A program made the position numbers and the translations under genes. From contig NC_090024.1 in assembly GCF_037176765.1 (NCBI RefSeq), positions 192,816,278 through 192,880,277 on the forward strand: a DNA stretch of 64,000 bases, given 5' to 3'. This DNA comes from Anolis sagrei (taxonomy: Eukaryota > Chordata > Lepidosauria > Squamata > Anolidae). Below are positions 11,936 through 23,744 of this stretch, one piece after another. The notes under the pieces were generated by a model that was given only the letters and a program-made list of their open reading frames with translations, was not told the DNA's origin and made no database searches. Position 1 is the stretch's first letter, and each line of letters opens with the position of its first letter.

Positions 11936-13510
11936 CTGGTTCTTACAATCATGCTCAAGATGACCAAAAGCTTATGGGAGTTGAAAGTTAATATTTCCAA
12001 TATCTAGTTCTTGGTTTTGCTCAGTCCAAATTTATGCACAAGATAGTTAAGTGACACCTCATGGGCACAGATTATATTAGTAATGAATTTCTTGAATGAT
12101 AGATCATGTTATTTCTTTCAACAAGTTTCACATTTCCCAGCTTGTTGTTTACCCCAAAGTATAGTTCACTTGGAGGTTTTGTGTGTACATGCATGTTTTG
12201 TTTTGCAAAACTATTTCTTGATTTCTGTTAGTCCCTTGGGAATGGGGAATTACATGATTTAGGTCACAAGCTCTAAACCACTTACTCTGATGGTCTTCCA
12301 TCGATTTACATGGGACACAAAATAGACATTCACCATCTGTCTCATATAACTCAGTATAAAGCCCTTAAATCTAGCATTTTCCTGGGATTCATGTGGGCAT
12401 CTAGTAAGTCAGTGGTTCTCAAATTTCAGTCCTACAGGTTCCCTGAATCCTTAATAATGGACAGGTTGACCAAAGCTTAAATTCAAAATACCTGTAAGAC
12501 CAAAGTTTGAGACATACTGCAATAAAGACTAATGGTCTTAGGGATGACAATGTAAAGGAGGAAGAAGAAAAAAGCATGAGACAGATTTTTGGTGGAGCAG
12601 ATGAGAAGTGAGATTTTCAAAAATCCATGCAGCTGTTTACTCTCCCCCCCCCCCCCCCCAAGCTTATAACAGGGATGGAGAGGGGGATAAAATCATGAGA
12701 GGCGTTTTTGCACATCCTTCACATAAGGCATTTAACGTAGAAATTTCACTAAAATGTTAGTGGTCATAAATAGTTATTTTACCTTCTAGTGTAAATGCAA
12801 CTGAATTGGACATTTTAGCTCATTAGGAATTAATGAAATGCCTTCATTCTTCCCTACCAAGTTTCTTATCTCTGCTTAAGGCTACTCACATGCAGAGGGC
12901 AAGCAGTCAAAATTATTGCACTGCACCCACTGCATTAGACATAGCACAATCTCAGCTGCTTTGGTGTGGATTACAACAGTGCTACTGGTAAGTGCTGCAA
13001 GATAACTGGTATCCGGAGAAAGAGCAGCAAAGCCAGAAAGATAATCCATCACTGCTGTCCTGGCCTTCTCCCCACCCCCCATCTTCCCGTTTCTACTTAT
13101 AATTGCAGGAAACCTCATGCAAAGAGGCTGCGACTGAACATTAAAGGAGAGCCGTGACGGGGGAAGGGCAACCCATCTGGTATCTGAGACATGTGTCTGC
13201 ACACTTTAAGGGTTATGGCAACCCAACTGGGAACAGCCTGCGGCCTGTGCTCCTGTTTCTGAAGCAGCTGATCACCACCTGCTCAGCTTTGGGGGCAGAC
13301 AAGGGAAGTCAAGCAGAAAGATTGTGCTAAAGTCTGTGGGAATCTGCAACCAAGCCCACCCTCCTTCCCTCCCCGCCACCTCCTACAGCGCAGGGGGAAA
13401 GAACTGCAGCTCATGAAGATAGCTCTGGAAACAGCTGAGCTGAGCCAGGAAGAAAAATGCAGCGCAGGTTTATCAGTCTGCAGAGAGAGGGATGCAAGGA
13501 GGTCTCTGCT
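11936..13510. other. Non-coding stretch, nothing recognised
   Basis: Contains a poly-C tract (12645-12660) and a moderately GC-rich part at 13040-13420. No exon or repeat family is assigned. The 106-aa minus frame 12882-13202 is not convincing. Confidence 0.4.
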
Positions 13511-13788
13511 GGATGTGATGTGCAAAATAAGCAACAACTAAGAGGCCAATAAATACCAGGTGCTACAAGAGGAAGGAACTGGGGAAACCACGTCTGAGTA
13601 TTCTTTGCCTAAGAAAAATATGAAATTCATGAGGTCACCATAAGTCAACAGACGTCTTGGAAGTCACGCACACACAGAAGATTACTGATGACTGCAACTC
13701 AGGAAGTAACCAAACTCTGAATGAAGGTCATTACACTAGAGAAGCTTTATTGGCCTCTTAGTTGTTGCTTATTTTGCACATCACATCC
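13511..13788. repeat. Perfect 43-bp inverted repeat with 192-bp spacer
   Basis: Arm 1 is 13511-13553 (starts GGATGTGATGTGC, ends GGCCAATAAA). Arm 2 is 13746-13788 and is the exact reverse complement. No transposon family or target duplication was recognised around it. Confidence 0.85.
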
Positions 13789-14833
13789 TTAGCCATCCAA
13801 ATTAAAAAGAGTGGGTTTTCAGTTCTTCCAATAAGGGAAAGAAGTTGAAATTTGAATCCACTTCAAGTGTCTGAGCTGCACCTTTCATTTCCAAGCTTTT
13901 CTGCTTCTCTCCTCATTATTCAGAAAACTAGTTTAACTCAATTTCAATCCAACCTGTATCTTCAACAAGGGTCCTCCTGTGATGCAGAAGTTGGAAAACC
14001 ACTCTTTCAATACATAATGCAGCCTGCGGCGAAGAAGAAGGTATTATGGTGCTCACCCCAATGCCATATGCAAAATATTAATACAATGGTATCATATACC
14101 AGAAGACAGGTAAGCCAATGTAAGGGATGCAGAGCAAATGGCACCACCTCCTCCCCTCTAACACCTTTCCTGCTGCCTCCCAGCATCCCCAACCAGAGAC
14201 GCTGTTTCACTGTCCTCAAAAGCAGGACTGGATCTGTGTAAAATGCATGTACTAGCACCATGTCTCAGTGTTGAATGCCTCCTGTTGGCCAGTCGTTGCT
14301 GGTTTGGTGTTAAGTTTGGAAACGTTACTTTTTTGGTTTACAACTCTCAGGAGTCCCATGGTACTTGAAAATCCAAAAAATTCTGAAATTCAAAACACTT
14401 CTGGTTCCAAGCATTCAGAAACTGGACATTCAATCCATACAACGTAACTCTGTGTGAAATAATATATTTACTGTGTAAAACAAAGTAACATTGTATAAAA
14501 CAATACAAAACAGTGTAAAACAATATCTTTTCTTCTTGAGTCTGATGTAAGCTGGAAAGGCTGCTCATTCCCCAGTATGCCAACTCAGCTTCATGCTGCC
14601 CAAGCACACTGCTCCTGCTGCACTCTAAAATGTTTTTATCCATTTTCACTGGAAACTGGAAGATGTGTAGGTGTCATTCTCTCTAATGCCACTTGCCACA
14701 CAGGACAAGTGGCTATGTGCTGAAAAAATAGTGTGAAAGCTGCCTGAATATGAGATACAATCCAAAACAATGCAACACACAAGATGTATACAGAGATCCA
14801 GCAGTGCAGAGCCTCTAATTCAGGTAGCTAATT

Positions 14834-14968
14834 CAGTGGTTCTCAACCTGGGGACCCCAGATGTTTTTGGCCTACAACTCCCAGAAATCCCAGCCAGTTT
14901 ACCAGCTGTTAGGGTTTCTGGGATTTGAAGGCCAAAAACATCCGGGGTCCCCAGGTTGAGAACCACTG
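14834..14968. mobile_element. hAT foldback MITE, SPIN-like ends
   Basis: Well-preserved palindromic copy from CAGTGGTTCTCAACCTGGGG to GGTTGAGAACCACTG. The flanks AGCTAATT / CTCTAATT are a plausible, slightly decayed 8-bp duplication. An antisense frame across it is a by-product. Confidence 0.85.
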
Positions 14969-17774
14969 CTCTAATTGTTAGAATGTTGCACAGGGACTTA
15001 AGAGCATCAAGATTCAAAGCTCCAGTCTTTAGCACAAAATTCAAAGGAGTGACTTTGGGCCAGTCACTTACACTCAGGATTTCTTGGCTCACAAGGTTTT
15101 TGTGAACATAGTGAGAAAGACAGCCATTTATGTCCCCTTTTGCTCATAAGAGGAAAAACAGGATATAAGTGCAACAAAAGATAAGTGCCTCATGATGCAG
15201 CCATCTGGGCATGTACATGGTTACGGATGTTTATTTTATTATTTTGACTTTCAAATCTACTATCCTGTTTTTGCAACAAAAGATGCCTATTCCTGATTCA
15301 ATCCAGTGTCAGGGTAGTAGAAGCAAACTCCAATTTCTTCTTGTAGATAGTGTGACATTATTATTTAACTTTAAAAGGTGAAACTGCACATGTTTGTTTG
15401 ACTTGCGTTTTTAAATATTTTTATTAGTGGGTTTTTTATACATAAATGGGAGGGGGGGTAAAAACACCTTTAAAAAACTAGGGGAAATAAAATCACGGGG
15501 ATAAAGTAAGGTAAATGTGGGAGGGTAATAAGCATGGGAGGGGAGAATGGATTATGGGGTTTGAAGGGGAAGGCTTGAAAAAGAAAAGTTGGGGGGGGGA
15601 GGAAAAAAGAAAAAAGTTTGACTTGCGTTTTCAAGTAAGGTTTGGCAAGTAAGGGTCAACAAATAAAGAATGCAGAAACATTTGTAAAGTATGAAATGAC
15701 AGCAAGGAACAGGTAGGAAAATAGGTAATAGTGTAATAACTATTTACAGGGGAGGGACAGAAGACCACTTAACCCAAAATTGATAACTAGCTGACTAAAC
15801 CACTGAACACCACTGCTGCCATAGTCCAAGGAGGACAAATCTTATGCATCTATCCACATAACCATCTTTGGCTAATGATTAGTTGAGCCTACAAATGAAT
15901 GATTCTCCACAATGTTCAAAGCCAATTCCCAGAACCTTATTCCATTGTAGGAGCAAATTAGACTACTCAGTAGAAGCAAATACCCAAGGAATTAGATATA
16001 CCATGGTTGATAGCATAAATTGAAGTTTTATGTTGTTGTTGTTGGTTTACCAGGCATTACTGATTGGAGTTTTGGATCTTTAATTATTCAGATTCTATCA
16101 AAGAACCTTGAAATCAGCAAGGAATCAGTGGACAATGTGCCATTTTGCAAAGAGTACTGTCACTCTGCAAATTGTGGTCCTATCTATGATAATTTTGTTT
16201 AGATCTTTTATCTGTCCATTTGAATTCACTACAGAGTACTAGCCTTAGCCTCATTGTTACTTTAAAATCCAATCACCACCATGCCATTTCAATCCCTAGG
16301 GTAAAGTGTGAAATATATGCAGAATTTAGAAAAAGCTACCAGTTGCTCTAAAACTTTCAGAATCCCTTCGCAACTATAAATGGAGATTCTGGAACCAGTA
16401 GTTTCCGGGAGGTGGGGTGGGTGGGGTGAAGCCTTTCCCAAACTCTGCCAGCTATTCCAACACACAATTCATTGCCATCTGTTTAATTGTGATTCCCACA
16501 ATATGTTTTATTCCTTCCCCATCACCAAGTGAAAAACAATCCCACCACTAAGTGGCAAACAATGAAAACAGGAAAGGGAGCAAATACAGTTGAACTAAAG
16601 GGGTGGGAGGTACAGGAAAAGCTCCAATCTTGTATTAATAAATACATCTGGTCCAGCAGCCAGGATGCTATTCTACTGTACTATTGTACGGTAACTGTGA
16701 AACCTTTATAGGCAGTCTGTCCATTTTATTAGCACAATATAAGTGTTTGTGTGTAACAGGTTCTAATTCTATACCTGTATTTTTTTTTTGTCTCATGGCC
16801 TTGAGTTTCTGTAGAGATAGTTTGAAAAAGTTAGGCAGGTAGTTATAAAAAGGGGAGTCAAGCTAACTTCTGTTGGAGAATTCATCACACCCAGTATTAT
16901 CCATCTCCCACTGGACTGAAATTCCATTCGAATGTGGCAAAGTTACTCATGTGGACAACTCCCACAGCACCCCCCCCCCCACTCAGGTTTTAAATAGGAG
17001 GGATATTATTGGAGTGGTATCCCAACAGGTTTTTCCCATCTCATCTGAAATATGCTAACTTCATGTGCCCAGCAAACACCGACAAAGTCTGTAAGGTTTA
17101 AAGATGTGGACTTACTCATCTATGTTAGCAACACAGCTGGGCTAAGCAAATTAGACTGCAAGCCTCACTGCACAATGCAGTTATCTCTTGGCTCCTATGC
17201 TACCTGATGTGCCATAATCTAGAAATCTCACCAGAGACACACATCTGACACTGTCTTTCATCTCCTACGCAGAAGTTTCAGTTCTGCAGAAAAGACCAGC
17301 TGTGCATGACAATTCATACTGCAGCAATAAGCAAGCCACGTCCCTGGAATAAATACACAAGAAGGGGCAGGTCTGCACAGGACTTCAAGATCAGGTCCCC
17401 AGATGTTCAGCAATGATAGTGCCAATCAAATCCTAATTCTGTTCCCGTGAAAGAGTGGGATTTTTCCTCTAGCTATACAGAGCAAGATTCACCCACTGGC
17501 AAAGCCTGAAAATCTGGTTCTTACTATCAGGAGGCAACAGCACAGACATATTTCCAGATATAGCACATTAGTACCGTCTCAAAAAGCAGGTGTAACTGCA
17601 TTAATACTTTGCAACAAAACTTGGAATTTTGACTCCGTCACTAGCACTGTGTCCCTGTCTCTTTGGACAGTGATGAACCCGAGGACAACTGCAGAAATGT
17701 CCCCCTAGACAGGAGAAAAATATCTTAATAACTGCATAAATCCAATGAATTAAAGGTTCTGTTATAGCTGAAAA
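14969..17774. other. Non-coding stretch, nothing recognised
   Basis: AT-rich. A purine-rich low-complexity part (ggggga, aaaaag) lies at 15450-15615 and is bracketed by a repeated 'gtttgacttgcgttttcaag'-type motif (15398 and 15618). A poly-C tract lies near 16970. The short frames at 16020, 16529 and 16873 carry no domain. Confidence 0.4.
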
Positions 17775-18004
17775 GCCACCATTGCATAATGGTTTGACTG
17801 TTGGACCATGACTCTGGAGACACAGTTTGAATCCACACTCAGCCATGGAAACCTACTGGGTGATCTTGGGCAAGTCACAATCCCTCAGCATTGGAAGAAG
17901 GCAAATTAAAACCAAACTGAACAAATCTTGCCATGAAAACCCCATGATATGGCAACTTTAGGGGTGCCATAAGTCAGAAAAGACTTGAATGCACACAGCA
18001 ACAA
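17775..18004 (+). mobile_element. Old tRNA-headed SINE, near full length
   Basis: The head 'aatggtttgactgttggacc' with a B-box-like 'agtttgaatccacact' is followed by 'gatcttgggcaagtcaca', 'aaatcttgccatgaaaaccc' and 'gtcagaaaagacttgaatgc'. This is the best copy of the family in the window. Confidence 0.75.
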
Positions 18005-18323
18005 CTACTATATTGTATAGCTCCCATTCTCGGGCAGCTATCAATGTCTCGTGGCATTAAACTTTTACAACTGACCAACTTCCAGTCAATGTAATCACAT
18101 TTCCACTAACCAACCCTACTGCTGGTAGAGAACAAAACTTTCTTCCAATTACTGTACTCGGGCAAATGGATTTTAAGACTGTAGTGAGCCTGTGGAAAAA
18201 GTTACTAACCTTAACTTGCTTACAGTGCTATGAAGTACTGTCTTAGATTGAGTTCTCAGTTTCTTTTAAAATGACACTTACTTTCCGAATCCGTTTTATG
18301 GAAAAGAGCCCACACATTTAAAT

Positions 18324-18467
18324 CAGCAGTTCCCAACTTTTGGTTCTCCAGGTTTTTTGCTTTTTTTTTGTGGACTTCAACTCCCAGAAATCCCAGCCAT
18401 CTTACCAGCTGCTAGGAATTGTACGACCTAAAGTAAAAAAAAAAAAAAAACTGGTTGGGAACCACTG
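18324..18467. mobile_element. hAT foldback MITE
   Basis: CAGCAGTTCCCAAC to GTTGGGAACCACTG, with poly-T/poly-A blocks in the arms. Flanked by ATTTAAAT (18316-18323) and ATTTCAAT (18468-18475), an 8-bp duplication with one mismatch. Confidence 0.8.
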
Positions 18468-18721
18468 ATTTCAATTATTTCAATGGCTCATGAGGAAATA
18501 ACCACAAATACAAATATAATTGTGGCTCTGCCTGAATAAACATCTGGTTTGCTCTAAAACAGACACCTCCAACATTTTTCCCACCAGGTGTTCTGGACTG
18601 CACATACAATCACTTTGAGCACTGGTCATGCTGGTCTGGGCAGATGGCAGGGCCAATCTAACACCTGTATGAGCCAGCATGAGCTCTGAGATCATCAAGA
18701 GAGCTCCTTATCTCAGCCGCA

Positions 18722-18815
18722 CCACCATCACAAGTACCGTTGGTGGGGATGCAAGAGAGAGACTTCTTGGTGGTGGCCCTTAGGTTCTATAACTTTCTTT
18801 CAGGCATTAAGTTGT
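18722..18815 (+). mobile_element. L2 ORF-end fragment
   Basis: Short piece matching the L2 block 'ttggtggggatgcaagagag...ttggtggtggccc', as at 3105 and 19150. No tail. Confidence 0.6.
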
Positions 18816-18892
18816 ACAAGAAAACCTCGTTTTCAGCATCCCTGTATATATCTGTAGACAGACAGCCAACACACATACAGTGAGGTGCACTT

Positions 18893-19690
18893 TGCTATCA
18901 TAGAGTTGGAAGAGACCTCACGGGCCATCCAGTCCAACCCCCTGCCAAGAAGGAGGGCAATCGCGTTTAAAGCACCCCTAACAGATCATTTTAGTTGCCT
19001 TCCTATGGAAATATTCCAGCTTGTCAATATCTCTCTTCAATTGTGGTGCCCAGAACTCGACACAACATTCCAGGTGTGATCTGACTAAGGCAGAATAGAG
19101 GTGTAGCATGACTCCCCTGTGTCTATTCTATACACTATACTCTATCACAAGTGAGATTGGCGGGGACGAGGAGCAGGGCCTTCTCGGTGGTGGCCCCCTG
19201 CCTGTGGAACTCACTCCCCGGGGAGATTAGATCGGCAACGTCCCTTCTTTCATTTAGGAAGAGGTTGAAGACCTGGATGTGGGACCAGGCATTTGGACAT
19301 CCTGGCAGTTAAAGAAAGACTTTATGACGAGCTGGAACTGGACAAGATAGAATGGATTTATGGAACTCCGAACGCTGAGCTCAGGATTAGCCTACTACTG
19401 TGTTTATGGTGTTACTGTGTATTGATGATTTAATTTTTAATTTGTATTTGCTTAATTGTTTTTATATATGTATGTATATGTGACAAGGCATCGAATTGTG
19501 CCTTTCTCTGTAAGCCGCCCTGAGTCCCCCCTAGGGGGTGAGAAGGGCGGGGTAAAAGTGACGGAAATAAATAAAATAAATAAATAAATATTGATGCACG
19601 CCAAAATCCCACTGGCTTTTTAGCTGCCCCTTCTACATAAGTTCACCTTGGAGAAGGAGAAGCTAAATCATCTCAGGTAGAAGATATGCA
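18893..19690 (-). mobile_element. CR1 LINE 3' end, interrupted by L2
   Basis: Starts with the CR1 3' terminus in reverse ('atcatagagttggaagagac', 'ccatccagtccaaccccctg') and continues upstream into CR1 ORF2 sequence ('gaactcgacacaacattcca'). It resumes at 19591 ('attgatgcacgccaaaat') after the L2 insert. About 200 bases of the usual 3' region are missing after 18985. Confidence 0.8.
19141..19590 (+). mobile_element. L2 3' end inserted into CR1
   Basis: ORF-end block 'ggccttctcggtggtggccc', then a 3' UTR with 'taagccgccctgagtccccc' and a final (AAATA)n tail. CR1 sequence continues on both sides, so this L2 is the younger element. Confidence 0.8.
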
Positions 19691-19904
19691 GCAAGGCCCT
19701 GCATCCCATTTGTGTCATAAGGTTTCCAAATGCCCAAACAATAAAGATATCTTAAGTGACTGACTGAGGACCTTCATCAGGTCAGTCCCCTCTCCTGAAC
19801 TTCAGGCAAAAGCTTAAGACATGGCTGTGCAACCAAGCAGTGAAATGATGATAATGAATTAATGTGATTGACAAATGGAAAGGCTTAAGGCTACATGATT
19901 TTAA

Positions 19905-20412
19905 TACATCACTCTATTTTTAGACATAGTTGCCAAGTTTGTTCAAACACTTATCATACCTCTGAACCAATATTAAAATACCCTCTTCATAAAAACTTGC
20001 CACCTGCTCTGATAAGCAAGAGTTCACTGTAATCAAAGAAGGGTGACCGGAGGGGTCCTCATCATGGATGTTGTCATGGCCATCTTTGAACTGTCGTACC
20101 CACTTACTTTGCTTTCACTCATAACAGTATCACCATACACTTCACAAATCTCTCAATGAAGTTCTGCAGCAGGCAAGTTCCTTGCTGACAAAAACCGTAT
20201 CACTAAGCAAACCTCACATGCGGCGGGTGAGTTGATAGTCTTAAACATTTTTAAAGCACAGAACAGAACCGTACAGGTTAGCTACAGAGCGGAAACTGAG
20301 CACAGTTGTTCCTGAGGCATGCCGGTACACGACGCACGCGCTCGTTGCGGTATGCGCGCGAACTACTAGTGTCTACAACAAAACGGACCTTACTTTAAAA
20401 ATACCCCTCGTA
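19905..20412 (-). mobile_element. Mariner transposon relic with internal deletion
   Basis: On the minus strand the right end TACGAGGGGTATTTTTAAAG is a mariner-type terminal repeat. A broken transposase N-terminus follows (FLSARNLPAAELH, EVYGDTVMSESKV, HDNIHDEDPSGHPS) and then, without the catalytic core, the C-terminus (RYDKCLNKLGNYV). The DDD catalytic region is therefore deleted, together with several stops and shifts. Non-functional. The left terminal repeat is not clear. Confidence 0.8.
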
Positions 20413-20871
20413 TAAGGCCGGGCTGGGGGTTAAGTGCTGAATACAACCTAACCCTTTTAGTAGAAATATGTAGCACAAAATACATAATGGGACACAGTTT
20501 TAGTGATTCCTTTCCTGGAATGTACCTCAGCTTTAGTTCAAAGGCTGGGCATTTTTTCCTGCAGACAATGCAGATATGCTATGTATTTTGTTTGTACAAA
20601 TCCATGGTAATGCAGCTAATGAGCCCTGACCTGTACAGCTTTACAAGCTGGGTTGGACATCTTACTCTGCCAGTCCAATTTCAGCACAGATAAATCTCCC
20701 ATGATTGACTTTAAAATGGAAAAAATGTACATGGATGCTAATGCCATTGGCCTTTACTACAGGCTGCTCAAAATCAATAACAAGGCTCCCAATCACGCCC
20801 AGCTGCTCCATCAGCAATGAACTCATAATATTTGGTAGCGGAATTATTTGGATGCTTTACCTTAAAAAGCA

Positions 20872-21194
20872 TACCATATATACTCGAGTATAAACCGACC
20901 CAAATATAAGCTGAGGCACCTAATTTTACCACAAAAACTGGGAAAACGTATTGACTCGAGCATAAACCAAGGGTGGAAAATGCAGCAGCTACTGGTAAAT
21001 TTCAAAATAAAAATAGATACCAGTTAAATTACATTAATTGAGGCATCAATAGGTTAAATGTTTTTGAATATTTATATAAAACTCCAATTTAAGATAAGAT
21101 CGTTCAACTCTGATTAAACCATTATTCTACCTTCTTCAATGCAAATGGGTGAATGCATCCTTTCAATAATAGTAAAGAGAGGAAAATCCTAAAT

Positions 21195-21235
<41 letters not shown>

Positions 21236-21463
21236 TAGAGTAAAATAATAAATTTAATAATAACAACAATAGGGTAAAATAATGTAATAATAATAGAGTA
21301 AAATAATAAATGCTATAAAATAATAATAACAGGTTATAATAATAATAATAATAATAATAATAGTAAAATAATAAATAATCTTGACTCGAGTATAAACTGA
21401 GGGGGGCTTTTTCAGCCTAAAAAAGGTCTGAAAAACTAGGCTTATACTCGAGGATATACAGTA
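20872..21463. mobile_element. TIR element, CTCGAGTATAA family, copy 1
   Basis: Ends 'taccatatatactcgagtat' (left) and, in reverse complement, 'tactgtatatcctcgagtat' (right), about 25 bp of imperfect inverted termini with flanking TA. The interior holds (AAT)n expansions at 21198-21370. The second copy, at 32143-33124, lies in opposite orientation and shares 'aggcacctaattttaccaca' and 'gaggcatcaataggttaaat'. No transposase is seen. Confidence 0.7.
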
Positions 21464-22021
21464 CCTGCGGTAGAAAGGGCCAAGAAGCAAGGAAACATTG
21501 CAGATGATAATAAACATTACCCCACGACTGGTGTTGAAGTCCGTATCAACAGAACACACATCTAGCAACTTGTTTTGTTGTGAAGGGATACATGCCAGCA
21601 TACACCCACTAAAAAAGATGAAAAGTGGAAGCAGTCCATCTGTAGACACCATTTCTATTTGGCATCTTGAATGAAAACAGAACAGAAGGACAAAGCGATG
21701 AAAGTGAAGAGTAAATTTACAATTCGAGCTGGATTATTTTTGATGGCTTGTAAGGGAAATATTTGGGGGAAAAGCATGCTGCAGGGTTGGGCAATTGCAG
21801 CAGGCCCAGGAGCCAGTTTTCTGGGAACTTCTGGGTGGCCACGTGAACTGCTCAACACAGACTGCTCAACACACTAACCCAAAACCAGAAGTTTCCAGTA
21901 GTTTTACAAATGGATTGATTTTGACACTATGTTGGGCAGGCGTTTATGAGCTACTTCAAGGACGCACATGGCTAACTTTGAGTCTGTGGCCCTTTCTACA
22001 AAGCCATATAGTACAGACCAG

Positions 22022-22090
22022 GTATGGGCAAACTTTGGCCTTCCGGGTGTTTTGGACTTCAACTCCCACAATTCCTAACAGCCTCAGGCC
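22022..22090. mobile_element. hAT-like foldback MITE fragment
   Basis: 'ggtatgggcaaactttggcc' followed by 'ttttggacttcaactcccac'. This is one arm of a common squamate palindromic MITE; the other arm is absent. Confidence 0.55.
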
Positions 22091-22097
22091 CTTTCCT

Positions 22098-22351
22098 TGA
22101 ATGGCCTTGCAGTTTCAAAGACTAGCTGATTCCTGCCTGGGGGAATTCTTTGTTGGGAGATGTTAGCTTGCCCTGATTGTTTCCTGTATGGAATTCTCCT
22201 ATTTTTTAAGTGTTGCTCTTTATTTAGAGGTTTTTTTTTAATGCTAGTAGCTTTATTTTGTTCATTTTTATGGTTTCCTCCTTTTTGTTGAAATTGTCCA
22301 CATGCTGGTGGTTGTTAGAGTGGACCATCATTTTTTTTTTGTTCTCATATA
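22098..22351 (-). mobile_element. Penelope-like element fragment, minus arm
   Basis: Reverse orientation of the PLE 3' region: 'aatggccttgcagtttcaaa', 'tgttgggagatgttagct', 'tttatggtttcctcctttt'. It stops abruptly near 22351, where the plus-strand arm begins. Confidence 0.8.
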
Positions 22352-22811
22352 ATACAAGAGGGATTCTCTCACATCTGCAGGAGTCTATGCAGCTGTGGAC
22401 AAGTCTCCATAGGCACCACCAAACACAGCATCCAAACATGAATCAAGAAACATGAAAGGCACTGCAGACTACTTCAACCTGAGAAGTCAGCCATAGCAAA
22501 GCACCTGATGAACCAACCTGGACACAACATACTTGGGTCAGCTAAAAACTCCCAAAAAAGGATTTCTCCAGGCAGGAATCAGACAGGCTTTGAAGCTGCA
22601 AGGCCATTCAATGCTAACCAAGGTGGCCAATTCCAACATTCACACTTGCCTCAAGCAGTCAAGAGTTCTTTCTTCCACCCTGGACATTCCACAGATATAT
22701 AAACCTCACTTACCAAGTTTCCAACAGACCCCTCAATCTCTGAGGATGCCTGCCATAAATGTGCGTGAAACATCAGGAGGGAACGCTTCTGGAAAGCTCA
22801 CAGCAACCCAT
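22352..22811 (+). mobile_element. Penelope-like element fragment, plus arm with GIY-YIG remnant
   Basis: Starts inside the PLE endonuclease. The frame from 22353 reads LCSCGQVSIGTTKHSI, matching the family's CSCG-(V/Y)YIGTT block of the GIY-YIG nuclease, with the YIG tyrosine changed to S. Stop codons follow. The 3' UTR continues through 'ccacagatatataaacctca' and 'tgaggatgcctgccataaat'. Joined head-to-head with the minus arm. Confidence 0.8.
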
Positions 22812-23460
22812 AATAATAATAATTTTAGCCCTGAGTTGGGACCTTACTCCATCTGCCTACTAAATATGCAGGCCCTTTCCCCGAAATCCAGCATCATAAT
22901 GTCGCTTTTAATCCCTTTTTGCTTAGCATTTATAACAAAGAAAGGCTCGGTTAGGAGGAAAGCAATGAAAGGAAGCTCCAACATCCTCTCCGCCTGCTCC
23001 AAAAAAAAGGCATATTCCTCTTTGCTTAGTAGGTCAAGGGCTCCCCTCCTCCTCCATGGAGAGAAAAACAGGAATACCCCTCTCCTTGAGGGTCTATTCT
23101 CCTCCTCATCATTTTAACCAGGATTATGGCGAGATCCCTATAAATCACATACAAACCAGTCCACATACAGAAATCATGAGCTCCTTATGTTTTTCATAAA
23201 CACAAAAGCCGGGCATTGACAAAAAATACATATTCATGATGCAGAAAAACAGAGTAATTTGGGAGGGAAAGCAAAACACCAGACAAAGAAATATCGGAGC
23301 TAACAATGCGGATGCCCTTGGCAACCAAGATCCCAGGGGAGGAAAAGATTTCTTTGCTCCCAGACATTTCGAAGAAACCCAAACCCTCCTTGCCCTTGAG
23401 AATCAAAGGACCCAAAAGACTTTCTAGGAATATAAACCCCACCTTGACATCTGACTCAAC
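22812..23460 (-). other. Unrecognised region with open stretches
   Basis: A short (TAA)n is followed by ~640 bases with no repeat match I recognise. The minus strand has an 82-aa frame at 23194-23442 (GFIFLESLLGPLILKG...) and a second open stretch around 22860-23040 in another frame. Codon content looks protein-like but no family is recognised. It could be an old mobile element or chance. Confidence 0.3.
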
Positions 23461-23744
23461 TAGGGGATTTTCTTACTTTCCTCAAATTATTTGTTTGATG
23501 GTGGAAGGACGCGTGTGGCTGTATGTGTATGCAGTGTTACGCCTTTCGGGAAAATTGTGGACCAGAAGTATCTTGTGTTTGTGCCCAACCGTCCTGGGAA
23601 AAGTTTGGCAGAAGAATAATATTGCTGTCTGGGGTCCCTTCCACACAACTGTATAAAACTGCACATTTTCTGCTTTGAACTGGAATATATGGCAGTGTGG
23701 TCTCAGATAACTCAGTTCAAAGCGGATATTGTGGAATTTTCTGC

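Noticed and set aside
14820-15092. 90-aa minus frame
   Set aside because: Much of it is the palindromic MITE at 14834-14968.
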